Part shown: positions 6,053 to 13,078 of the stretch, piece after piece
How the letters are laid out: every line of letters starts with the position of its first letter
How positions within the stretch are numbered: the stretch's first letter is position 1
Program-made: the position numbers and the translations under genes
The notes under the pieces: generated by a model
Told to the model about the DNA's origin: nothing
Databases searched by the model: none
Seen by the model: only the letters and a program-made list of their open reading frames with translations
Assembly: GCA_947594335.1 (NCBI GenBank)
Contig: CANQEC010000045.1
Span: 1-13,505, forward strand
From: an uncultured Lachnospiraceae bacterium
GTDB lineage: Bacteria > Bacillota > Clostridia > Lachnospirales > Lachnospiraceae
Length of the DNA: 13,505 nt
Reading direction: 5' to 3'

Positions 6053-6928
6053 ATGAACAGTATGAGGTTGGCGCTGAGCGGCGCTCTGTCCTGGTTCACC
6101 CAATCCATGAAGGAAATTACGCTTACGAACGTACTGGAAATAATCATTCTGGCGTTTTTAGTATACAGTCTTCTGCTCTGGATCAAGAATACAAGAGCGT
6201 GGACACTTCTGAAAGGAATTATGGTTTTGCTGATCTGTGTTTCCGTGATTTATCTTTTCCACATGGAGACACTGATCTATATTGTGAGCCACGCGATTAA
6301 TATAGCGATCATAGCGGTAGTGGTTATTTTCCAGCCTGAACTTAGAAGAGTTCTGGAACAGCTGGGAGAAAAACAGATCGTATCCTCACTGATTCCGCTG
6401 GATTCGGGCCGCGCTGTGACAGAACGCTTCAGTGACAAGACGGTGAACGAGATCGTTAAGGCTGTTGTGGAGATGGCGCGGGTGAAGACAGGGGCGCTGA
6501 TTGTGATCGAGCAGGAAGTGACGCTGCAGGAATATGAGAGGACAGGTATTGTCCTCGATTCCGTTGTGAGCAGTCAGCTGCTCATCAATATTTTTGAACA
6601 CAACACTCCTCTGCACGACGGGGCGGTTCTGGTCAAGGGAAACAGAATCACCGCGGCCACGTGTTATCTGCCTTTGTCTGACAGCATGTTTCTGAGCAAA
6701 GAACTTGGCACAAGGCACAGAGCAGGGCTTGGCATCAGCGAAGTGTCGGATTCTTTTACGATTATCGTATCAGAGGAAACAGGACATATCTCGGTCGCCT
6801 ACAAGCGGGAACTGAGAGGACCTGTGACGGCCGAACAGCTGAAGGAAGAGCTGCTGGTTGTGCAGAATAAGTCTGTGACACAGAAGAAATTCAGATTGTG
6901 GAAAGGTTGGGGCAGGGATGAGACATGA
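6053..6928 (+). CDS. cdaA: CdaA, membrane-bound diadenylate cyclase
   Basis: Makes the second messenger c-di-AMP from two ATP; c-di-AMP controls potassium and osmolyte transport and, through turgor, the cell wall. Its 291 residues match the family. Three N-terminal membrane segments (about 28-44, 52-70, 76-93) precede a short linker and the DAC domain. Both catalytic signatures are present: DGA (189-191, in PLHDGAVL) and RHR (221-223, in GTRHRAGLG). The ATG at 6053 has an AAAGGAGA site 6 nt upstream. The stop overlaps the start of cdaR by 11 nt, so the two are translationally coupled, as is typical for this pair. No c-di-AMP riboswitch is visible upstream. Confidence 0.96.
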   Translation: MNSMRLALSGALSWFTQSMKEITLTNVLEIIILAFLVYSLLLWIKNTRAWTLLKGIMVLLICVSVIYLFHMETLIYIVSHAINIAIIAVVVIFQPELRRVLEQLGEKQIVSSLIPLDSGRAVTERFSDKTVNEIVKAVVEMARVKTGALIVIEQEVTLQEYERTGIVLDSVVSSQLLINIFEHNTPLHDGAVLVKGNRITAATCYLPLSDSMFLSKELGTRHRAGLGISEVSDSFTIIVSEETGHISVAYKRELRGPVTAEQLKEELLVVQNKSVTQKKFRLWKGWGRDET

Positions 6929-8261
6929 GCTGACCGGGAATCTGGGACGCAGGCTGACCAGAAATCTGGGACTGAAGATGCTGTCGATCGCGATGGCGGT
7001 GCTGATATGGCTTCTGGTCACCAACGTAAATAACCCGTACGATTCGATGTTGATAAGAGATGTCAGGGTTCAGGTTATGAATGAGGACAGTGTGACTGAT
7101 ATAGATAAGGTTTTCTACGTCACGGAAGGATCCGCGGTTACTTTGAAGGTGACGGAGCGCTCCAGTGTTCTGGACCGGCTGTCGGCATCGAACTTTGCGG
7201 TGGTCGCCGATATGGAAGCCATGACTGATATGAATTCTGTTCCGCTGCATGTTACCTGCGATAATGCGGCCGTCACATGGGACGAAATCGAAATCTATCC
7301 TTCCGTTATGAAGGTGCAGCTGGAACAGCTGACGCAGATGGAATTTATGATTACAGTTACCACGAACGGCGAGCGGCCGGCGAACGGCTACGAAGTCGGG
7401 ACGATGGAGGTTGTGCAGGGACGGACCGTTCAGGTCGCGGGGCCGGAGAGCCTTCTGAATAAGATCGGCCGGATCAGCGCGGAGGTCGCCGTTACCGGAC
7501 TCAGCATGGATCAGACGCGCCAGGTGGTGCTGCAGGTATATGACAAAAATGGTACAGAATTCGACGAAAGTCAGATGGAGCGCATACAGATCAAGGATTC
7601 TTCGGGTGTGCTGATCCCGGGCAATGAGGTCAGTGTGAAAATAAAATTGTGGGAGGTTATGAATGACATTCCCGTTACGGTGGAGACTTCCGGAGAACCT
7701 GCCAAAGGATATCGGATCACAGGCATTTCAACAGTTCCCGTGACTGTAAGCCTGGTAGGAACACAGGAAGCGCTGGATCGGCTGGACGGCAGGATCGTGC
7801 TGGAGGATGCGGTATCCGTCGAGGGACTTTCCGAGACGATTACGCAGGAGGTGGATATTTCATCGATCCTTGCGGAGAAGACGGATATCCGCCTGATAGC
7901 GGATGCGGAACCGACGATATCCGTCACGGTTCAGATTGAGAAGACGGGGGACCGGACGATCAGTCTGCCGCTCTCCAGCCTTGAGCTTTTGAACAAGCCG
8001 AAAGGAATGACACTGACATATTCGCCGGCTGATGCCATCCCGCTCAGGATTCATTCAGAGGATGAGAGCGTATACAGTATCAGTGTGGAGGATATACACG
8101 GCAGGATTGATCTTGACGAGTGCAGCGAGGAAGGCAGCTATGAAATACCTGTCGAGATTGAACTTCCCGATGGTTATGAGCTTGCTTCCGATGTGGTTAT
8201 CGTAGTGACTTCGGTGCCGGAGGATGTTTTGCTAGAAAATGAGGTTAATACGGAGGAATGA
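6918..8261 (+). CDS. cdaR: CdaR, YbbR-domain regulator of CdaA
   Basis: Membrane-anchored extracytoplasmic protein that binds CdaA and modulates c-di-AMP synthesis. The first 20 residues are basic (LGRRLTRNLG). One membrane segment follows (about 19-37, ending IWLLVTNV) and then about 400 extracellular residues in four YbbR-type beta-rich repeats, roughly 40-130, 131-215, 220-310 and 315-435. The boundaries are judged by recurring motifs such as PVTVETSGEPAKGYRITG and related P-V-x-V segments and are only approximate. At 447 residues it has the usual length for a four-repeat CdaR. The ATG overlaps the end of cdaA. The stop is followed after 3 nt by an HPr-type gene, where many Firmicutes instead have glmM. 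Confidence 0.93.
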   Translation: MRHELTGNLGRRLTRNLGLKMLSIAMAVLIWLLVTNVNNPYDSMLIRDVRVQVMNEDSVTDIDKVFYVTEGSAVTLKVTERSSVLDRLSASNFAVVADMEAMTDMNSVPLHVTCDNAAVTWDEIEIYPSVMKVQLEQLTQMEFMITVTTNGERPANGYEVGTMEVVQGRTVQVAGPESLLNKIGRISAEVAVTGLSMDQTRQVVLQVYDKNGTEFDESQMERIQIKDSSGVLIPGNEVSVKIKLWEVMNDIPVTVETSGEPAKGYRITGISTVPVTVSLVGTQEALDRLDGRIVLEDAVSVEGLSETITQEVDISSILAEKTDIRLIADAEPTISVTVQIEKTGDRTISLPLSSLELLNKPKGMTLTYSPADAIPLRIHSEDESVYSISVEDIHGRIDLDECSEEGSYEIPVEIELPDGYELASDVVIVVTSVPEDVLLENEVNTEE

Positions 8262-8264
8262 GCA

Positions 8265-8516
8265 TTGGTTAGTGAGAAGATTAAGATCAGGAATGCGCTT
8301 GGCCTGCATTTGAGACCAGCGGGAGTTCTCTGCAGGAAGGCTGTTGAGTATGAGTCGAATATAGTGATTCATTTTCGGGAGAGAGAATTTAATGCGAAGA
8401 GTCTGCTCAGTGTGCTGAGCGCCTGCGTACAGCAGGAGGATGAGATTGAGCTGATCTGTTCAGGAACGGATGAGAAGGAGGCTTTAGAGGGACTTGTGAA
8501 TGTCCTGAGCCTGTGA
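8265..8516 (+). CDS. HPr-family phosphocarrier protein
   Basis: A small (83-residue) protein of the HPr fold, the phosphate carrier between enzyme I and the sugar-specific enzymes II of the phosphotransferase system. His15, the phosphorylated histidine, is present in GLHLRPAG together with Arg17. Ser46, the HPr kinase target in Gram-positive bacteria, is also present (AKS46LLSVLS). Crh-type proteins lack His15, so this could act in both sugar transport and catabolite signalling. The residue three after Ser46 is Ser, where HPr usually has Gly in the I-M-G-V-M motif, so it may be a paralogue of the main ptsH. The TTG start is set by GGAGG (8252-8256) 8 nt upstream. It is the last gene of the cdaA operon, before the terminator near 8648-8682. 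Confidence 0.9.
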   Translation: MVSEKIKIRNALGLHLRPAGVLCRKAVEYESNIVIHFREREFNAKSLLSVLSACVQQEDEIELICSGTDEKEALEGLVNVLSL

Positions 8517-8600
8517 GAGTGAGAGGGCAAAGGACAAAGCTTTGGGATTTTTCCCGAGAGAAGGATGTCCGCAAAAGAAAAACTTATGGTGGATAGCAGA

Positions 8601-8638
8601 CAGAACGCCCCGTACCGGGTCAGGTGCGGGGCGTTCTG
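8601..8638. repeat. Very stable hairpin in the convergent gap
   Basis: CAGAACGCCCCG pairs perfectly with CGGGGCGTTCTG (8601-8612 with 8627-8638). After one mismatch the stem can grow by ACC/GGT (8614-8616 with 8623-8625). There is no T run right after it on either strand, though TTTTTCTTTT occurs about 20 nt beyond it on the reverse strand. It probably helps end transcription from the reverse-strand L,D-transpeptidase gene. Confidence 0.55.
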
Positions 8639-8647
8639 ATGTGTGGA

Positions 8648-8682
8648 CGAGCAGGAAAGAAAACTGCCTCCTGCTCGATTTT
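8648..8682 (+). terminator. Rho-independent terminator of the cdaA-cdaR-HPr operon
   Basis: A 9-bp perfect stem, CGAGCAGGA with TCCTGCTCG (8648-8656 with 8669-8677), has a 12-nt loop and is followed at once by ATTTTCT on the + strand. It lies about 130 nt after the HPr stop. The bases 8517-8600 before the two hairpins contain no gene or other feature that I can support. Confidence 0.65.
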
Positions 8683-8700
8683 CTAAAATCCTGAGATATT

Positions 8701-10494
8701 TTATGCATCCGGATCGGTAGGATCATAGTTCTGCGTGAGCGGAATTTTGGGTGCGGTCGGTTTCCCAAGCGGGCCGGGCGTCTTCCAGTCGTCGTAGATG
8801 ATAACCTTGGTTCCGATCGAGCAGTTGTCATAGATCCATTTGGCGTCAGCGACAGTCAGACGGATGCAGCCGGCCGAGGCTGGCGAACCAAGCTTGTTGA
8901 ATGCCGCCGCGTTCAGAGAATGATTGTCGCGGTAGCGCTTGCATGGTACAGAATGGAACAGGATATTCCATGTAATGTGGGAGCAGTACTGTCCCCAGGA
9001 AGGGCCATCCAGCTCATGCCAGCGGAGCTTGTCGAGAAGAGAGAAGGTTCCCTTCGGCGTGCTGACTCCGTCGGCGGCAGTTGAACACACGATCGCCTTG
9101 ATCGGGGTGGTTCCCTGATATACCGTAACGCAGTTCTGAGCTCTGTTGACCCGGATCACCTTGGGCCCGGACGGCACGGCGTTCGGATCTTTTTTGTACG
9201 CTCCGGTACTGCCGAGATCATAAACCTTGCCGTCGATCGTCTGTCTGCCGGTCAGGACCGCGCCGGATTTTTTATCGAGATAGTAGTAGGCTTTTGAGGC
9301 CGAGTCGTAGGCCCACATCCCCTTCTGCAGTACGGCGTCCGAATTGAAGTAGTAATTCTTGCCGCTGATCTTGGCCCATCCGGTGACCGCGGCTCCGTAT
9401 GCGGAAGATTTTGCGGACGGATTAAAATAATAAGTTTTTTTGCTGGAGGTTTTCCAGCCGGTTTTCATGACGCCGTTTTTATTAAAGAAATACTTTTTGC
9501 CGCTGACCGACTGTATCCCGGTTTTTTTGATTCCGTCCTTCCCCAGATAATAGGTTTTGCTGCCGAGCTTCAGCCAGCCGGTTGCCATGACGCCTTTCGA
9601 TGAAAAATAGTATTTTTTTCCGTCAACGGTAACCCAGCGCTCTGTCGCGCGCGCCCCGTCATATTTTGGATCGAGATAGTAGGTTTTCTTCTTTATAACG
9701 GTCAGTCCCAGCTGCCGGCAGCCTTTCTCGTCGTGATAGTAATACTTGCCGTCCTTTTTCAGCCAGCCGGTCTTGGCGGTTCCCTTGGCTGTAAAGTAGT
9801 AAGTCTTGCCGTCTGCCGAGACCGTCCCGCTCATGCGTTCGCCTGTGGACGGACTGAAATAATAATACTTGCCGTCGATTTTTTTCAGCCCCGTTTTCAG
9901 CTGTCCATTTGATTTGGCATAATAATATTTGCCGTCGTAGGAAGATTTGGCGTAGGAAGTGAGCCTGCCGTCCGCCGTCAGATGATACAGCTTGCCGCTG
10001 ATCTTTACCGTACCGAACAGAATCTTTCCGTTTTTGCCGGCATAATATTTCTTTTTGTTGTGCGTCACCCAGCTGTTCATTGCGATACTGCCGTCCGCAG
10101 CATCGAGGAAAAAGTAATAGTCGCTGCTGGTTCCGATCCGCTGCAGTCCTGTAACGCCTGTCTCAAGCCTGCCGGTTGCGGGATTAAAATAATGAAGCAC
10201 CTGGTTATAAATAACGGGGCCTGAAAGGCTGTATCCCTCTGAGTCGAAATAATAGGTATCGGCTCCGATGGTCTGAAGGCCTTTTAATCTTACTCCGCCC
10301 GATACGTAATACCGCCCGTTTTCGTCGCTGCCCCATCCTTCAGCAGCGTTTGTTTCTTCCTGGCTGGGCTGATGCTCCTCTTCAGCCATAACGGCAGATA
10401 CTCCGGCTGTCCCTTCAATTGCAGCAGCAGCCGGAAAAATGAATGCCAGACCTGCGGCAAGGCAGGCCGCAGATAAAAAGTTTCTGATTTTCAT
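8701..10494 (-). CDS. Secreted L,D-transpeptidase (YkuD) with cell-wall-binding repeats
   Basis: Likely makes 3-3 cross-links in peptidoglycan or attaches proteins to it, outside the cell. The preferred ATG at 10494 gives 597 residues and has GGGAGGAG just upstream on the reverse strand; an earlier in-frame ATG at 10521 would place that site inside the gene. A signal peptide follows (MKIRNFL, a hydrophobic core to about 20, then PAAAA). Residues about 52-437 are some 18 repeats of about 20 residues in the pattern G-W/L-x-x-x-x-G-K-x-Y-Y-F, the CW-binding/choline-binding type. The YkuD catalytic domain is about 444-567, with His514 in LFHSVPC and the nucleophile Cys543 in SAGCIRL. A Pro-rich tail ends in Asp residues. 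No LPxTG anchor or membrane segment at the C-terminus, so the repeats presumably hold it to the wall. Confidence 0.92.
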   Translation of the reverse strand: MKIRNFLSAACLAAGLAFIFPAAAAIEGTAGVSAVMAEEEHQPSQEETNAAEGWGSDENGRYYVSGGVRLKGLQTIGADTYYFDSEGYSLSGPVIYNQVLHYFNPATGRLETGVTGLQRIGTSSDYYFFLDAADGSIAMNSWVTHNKKKYYAGKNGKILFGTVKISGKLYHLTADGRLTSYAKSSYDGKYYYAKSNGQLKTGLKKIDGKYYYFSPSTGERMSGTVSADGKTYYFTAKGTAKTGWLKKDGKYYYHDEKGCRQLGLTVIKKKTYYLDPKYDGARATERWVTVDGKKYYFSSKGVMATGWLKLGSKTYYLGKDGIKKTGIQSVSGKKYFFNKNGVMKTGWKTSSKKTYYFNPSAKSSAYGAAVTGWAKISGKNYYFNSDAVLQKGMWAYDSASKAYYYLDKKSGAVLTGRQTIDGKVYDLGSTGAYKKDPNAVPSGPKVIRVNRAQNCVTVYQGTTPIKAIVCSTAADGVSTPKGTFSLLDKLRWHELDGPSWGQYCSHITWNILFHSVPCKRYRDNHSLNAAAFNKLGSPASAGCIRLTVADAKWIYDNCSIGTKVIIYDDWKTPGPLGKPTAPKIPLTQNYDPTDPDA

Positions 10495-10570
10495 AATCTC
10501 CTCCCGCGAATAAATAAACATAATCTGGAAATACTGGTAATAATATTACCCCCTATCAGTGATTGTTTCT

Positions 10571-10599
10571 AGTATATAGTCTGACAGTCCGGAAATCAA
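10571..10599 (-). promoter_or_regulatory. Promoter of the L,D-transpeptidase gene
   Basis: On the reverse strand, TTGATT (complement of 10594-10599) is separated by exactly 17 bp from TATACT (complement of 10571-10576), a good housekeeping sigma-factor promoter. It lies about 77 nt upstream of the chosen ATG, leaving a leader that contains only short A/T-rich sequence. Confidence 0.7.
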
Positions 10600-10639
10600 G
10601 TTTACAGAGCTGAAAAAATCTTAATATTTTTGTAATAAA

Positions 10640-10657
10640 TGCGCAGATGTCTGCGCA
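10640..10657. promoter_or_regulatory. 18-bp inverted repeat between two divergent promoters
   Basis: TGCGCAGA-TG-TCTGCGCA has perfect 8-bp arms. It lies 40 bp from the -35 of the reverse-strand promoter and 36 bp from the -35 of the forward promoter, flanked by A/T-rich DNA. Its near-symmetric position suggests a binding site for a dimeric regulator acting on both genes. A hairpin in RNA is possible but neither promoter would transcribe it. Confidence 0.5.
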
Positions 10658-10693
10658 GAAGCAAATTTTTTGGAGATTAAAGAATCTTTGCAG

Positions 10694-10722
10694 TTGTCAT
10701 TTTCCGGGAAGTATCCTATAAT
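10694..10722 (+). promoter_or_regulatory. Promoter of the polysaccharide-initiating transferase gene
   Basis: TTGTCA (10694-10699), a 17-bp spacer and a perfect TATAAT (10717-10722) form a near-consensus promoter. A/T-rich sequence with a run of six T lies just upstream. The start codon is 42 nt downstream of the -10, with GAGGTG (10752-10757) as ribosome binding site. Confidence 0.8.
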
Positions 10723-10764
10723 AATGTTCTGATAATGTTCAAATTACGGATGAGGTGACTGGTT

Positions 10765-12198
10765 TTGAGAAGAAGAGAACGATACAAACGGCTGCTGATG
10801 TTTCTGGCCTCTGTTCTGATCGTAACTGTTCAGACTGCTGTGTTTGCCTGCACCTGGTTCACATATTATGGTCATGAAGAAATCATTGGAAAGACATACT
10901 GGTACAGAGGAAACTGGGCGCTGATCATGCTGTACGCAGTGATGGTTATTTTGATCTCAAAGCTTTTTTCGGCTTTCCAGGTCGGGTATCTGCGTGTGCT
11001 TGACGTTATTTTGTCGCAGGTATTTTCCGTGTTGCTGGTGAACGCGATCACCTATCTTCAGCTTGCCCTGATCGGACGCTGGAAATTTCTGTCGCATATC
11101 GCGCCGATGCTCGGGGTGACAGGGATCAATCTGATCGCCGTGCTGTGCTGGGTGGTGGTCATGCGTGTGATCTACGCGCATATCTATCCGCCGCATCAGG
11201 TGCTTCTGATCTATGATACCGTCAGTCCTGACGCACTGAAGAAAAAGCTTTCCTCGCGGCGCGACAAATATACGTTTGGGGGATCGATCGCTCTGAGCGC
11301 CGGAATCGACCGGATCAAGCAGGAGATCATAAAATATGAAGCGGTTGTGATAGGGGATCTGCCGTCCCATGAAAGAAATCTGTTTCTGAAATTTTGTTTC
11401 GAGAGAAATCTGAGGTGCTACTGCCTGCCGAAAATATCGGATATCATGATCATGAGTTCCGAAAAGATCCATATGTTCGATACTCCCATGCTGCTGTTCC
11501 GCAATTCAGGACTTACTGTGGAAAAGCAGGTGATCAAACGCGCGTTTGATCTGATTTTTTCTGTCATAATGCTGGTCGTGCTGTCGCCGCTGATGCTTGT
11601 TATCGCGCTGCTGATCAAGCTGTATGACGGAGGACCTGTTTTTTACAGACAGGCCAGGCTTACAAAGGACGGGAAGGTGTTTCAGGTTTACAAGTTCCGC
11701 AGCATGCGCGTAAATTCGGAGAAGCAGGGCGCACGTCTGGCCATGAAGGGGGACAGCCGTATAACGCCGATCGGCCGGATTCTGCGGAATATTCATTTTG
11801 ACGAGCTTCCGCAGCTGCTCAATATCATCGAAGGAGATATGTCCCTGGTGGGACCGAGGCCGGAACGGCCGGAGATTGCCGCGCAGTATGCCAGTGAGAT
11901 CCCCGAGTTTGATTACCGGCTGAAGGTGAAGGCCGGGCTGACCGGTTACGCTCAGGTGTACGGAAAGTACAATACCACGCCGTATGACAAGCTCAAGCTG
12001 GATATGACTTATATCGAAAATTACTCGTTTCTTCTGGATCTGCAGCTGATCGCGACGACTGTTAAGATTTTATTCCAGAAGGAAAATACAGAAGGAGTTG
12101 AGGAGTGGCAGGTGACGGCTTCCCGGAAATCTCAGGATACAGAGTGTCCGGGCGAGATGGAAAAAGGCGAGGGGAGCGGAGAACGGACAGGAGCCTGA
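10765..12198 (+). CDS. Polyprenyl-phosphate sugar phosphotransferase starting surface polysaccharide synthesis
   Basis: Transfers a sugar-1-phosphate from a nucleotide sugar to undecaprenyl phosphate at the membrane, the first step of capsule or exopolysaccharide assembly (WbaP/CpsE/EpsL-type family). The N-terminal half has four membrane segments (about 8-28, 50-69, 80-104, 118-138), then a Rossmann-like region (about 140-240). The catalytic half begins with a hydrophobic membrane-associated helix (about 258-285) and shows FYRQARLTKDG (293-303), YKFRSM (309-314), the acidic catalytic pair D346-E347 in FDELPQL, LVGPRPE (361-367) and KAGLTGYAQV (389-398). The last 30 residues are hydrophilic and not conserved in type. 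The TTG start at 10765 is set by GAGGTG 7 nt upstream; the ATG at 10750 meets a stop after two codons. The sugar cannot be told from the sequence. A family 2 glycosyltransferase gene follows after 18 nt. Confidence 0.93.
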   Translation: MRRRERYKRLLMFLASVLIVTVQTAVFACTWFTYYGHEEIIGKTYWYRGNWALIMLYAVMVILISKLFSAFQVGYLRVLDVILSQVFSVLLVNAITYLQLALIGRWKFLSHIAPMLGVTGINLIAVLCWVVVMRVIYAHIYPPHQVLLIYDTVSPDALKKKLSSRRDKYTFGGSIALSAGIDRIKQEIIKYEAVVIGDLPSHERNLFLKFCFERNLRCYCLPKISDIMIMSSEKIHMFDTPMLLFRNSGLTVEKQVIKRAFDLIFSVIMLVVLSPLMLVIALLIKLYDGGPVFYRQARLTKDGKVFQVYKFRSMRVNSEKQGARLAMKGDSRITPIGRILRNIHFDELPQLLNIIEGDMSLVGPRPERPEIAAQYASEIPEFDYRLKVKAGLTGYAQVYGKYNTTPYDKLKLDMTYIENYSFLLDLQLIATTVKILFQKENTEGVEEWQVTASRKSQDTECPGEMEKGEGSGERTGA

Positions 12199-12216
12199 AC
12201 AAAAGGGTGTGAGAAA

Positions 12217-12978
12217 ATGGACAAGCTGGTCTCAGTTGTAATTCCGGCGTATAACTGCGCCGGAACAATTATGTGCGCGCTGGATTCGGTGCTTGCACAG
12301 GATGTTCCTCTGGAGATCCTGGTGATTGACGATATGTCTTCGGATCATTTATGTGAAGTTTTGGAGCCTTACCGGAAGCTTCCGTTTTTGCGTTATTACA
12401 GAAATGAACACAGTCTTGGGGCGGCTGCAAGCCGGAATCGCGGGGTGCGGCTTGCCTGCGGGGATTATATCGCTTATCTGGATGCGGATGACTGGTGGGA
12501 GAAGGACAAGCTGAAAAAGCAGCTGGCTCTGATGGAGCAGATGGGCGCTGTTCTGTGTTCCACCGGAAGAGAGCTCATAACGCCCGGGGGAGAATGTACC
12601 GGCAGAATTATCGGAGTCCGCCCGGTGATTACTTACAGGAGTCTGCTGTTTCACAACTGCATTAACTGTTCTTCTGTTGTTCTGAAAACAGAAGTGGCGC
12701 GGGAATTTCCGATGGAGCATGAGGACAGTCACGAGGATTACATTACTTGGCTGCGTATCCTGGAGAAATACGGGAAAGCCGTGGCTGTCGATGAACCTCT
12801 TTTAAAGTATCGCCTGTCTTCAAGCGGAAAGTCGGGCAGCAAGCTCCACTCCGCCGGAATGACTTTCCGGGTATACCGGTATCTTGGATTTGGATATCTG
12901 AAATCCTGTCTCTGTTTCGCGGCCTATGCGGTAAACGGAGTCAGAAAGTACCTGTTTTCCTATATGCGTAAACGGTAA
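12217..12978 (+). CDS. Family 2 glycosyltransferase
   Basis: Inverting GT-A glycosyltransferase, probably adding a sugar to the lipid-linked unit started by the preceding enzyme. At 253 residues it is a compact member. The N-terminal VSVVIPAYNC (5-14) and VIDDMSSD (36-43) bind the nucleotide. DADD (89-92) supplies the metal-binding DxD, and HEDYITWLRI (172-181) contains the E-D catalytic-base region. Residues 225-247 are moderately hydrophobic and could touch the membrane. The ribosome binding site is weak (AAGGGTG, about 10 nt upstream). The 18-nt gap after the transferase gene makes one operon likely. Donor and acceptor sugars cannot be predicted. The pair is short for a polysaccharide locus: no flippase, polymerase or further transferase follows before pyrF. 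Confidence 0.9.
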   Translation: MDKLVSVVIPAYNCAGTIMCALDSVLAQDVPLEILVIDDMSSDHLCEVLEPYRKLPFLRYYRNEHSLGAAASRNRGVRLACGDYIAYLDADDWWEKDKLKKQLALMEQMGAVLCSTGRELITPGGECTGRIIGVRPVITYRSLLFHNCINCSSVVLKTEVAREFPMEHEDSHEDYITWLRILEKYGKAVAVDEPLLKYRLSSSGKSGSKLHSAGMTFRVYRYLGFGYLKSCLCFAAYAVNGVRKYLFSYMRKR

Positions 12979-12992
12979 AATCAAAGACCGCG

Positions 12993-13055
12993 CCGCGGAC
13001 AGCAGAATATCGAAGCTGCGGCAGGGTCATGGATTCCCGGATGTATTGTCCGCGG
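12993..13055. other. Long-range stem in the gap before pyrF
   Basis: CCGCGGACA (12993-13001) pairs perfectly with TGTCCGCGG (13047-13055) across 45 bases. Inside, GCAG (13002-13005) can pair with CTGC (13016-13019), and GGGTC with GATTCCC (about 13024-13037) with a small bulge, giving a three-way-junction shape. No T run follows on the + strand, so it is not a plain terminator. It ends 11 nt before the pyrF ribosome binding site and may be a leader structure. Confidence 0.4.
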
Positions 13056-13078
13056 AAATAAAAGAAAAGGAGGACTGT

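Noticed and set aside
10495..10521. Upstream ATG (10521) for the L,D-transpeptidase
   Set aside because: It would add nine residues before a normal signal peptide and would encode the strong GGGAGGAG ribosome binding site that serves the ATG at 10494.
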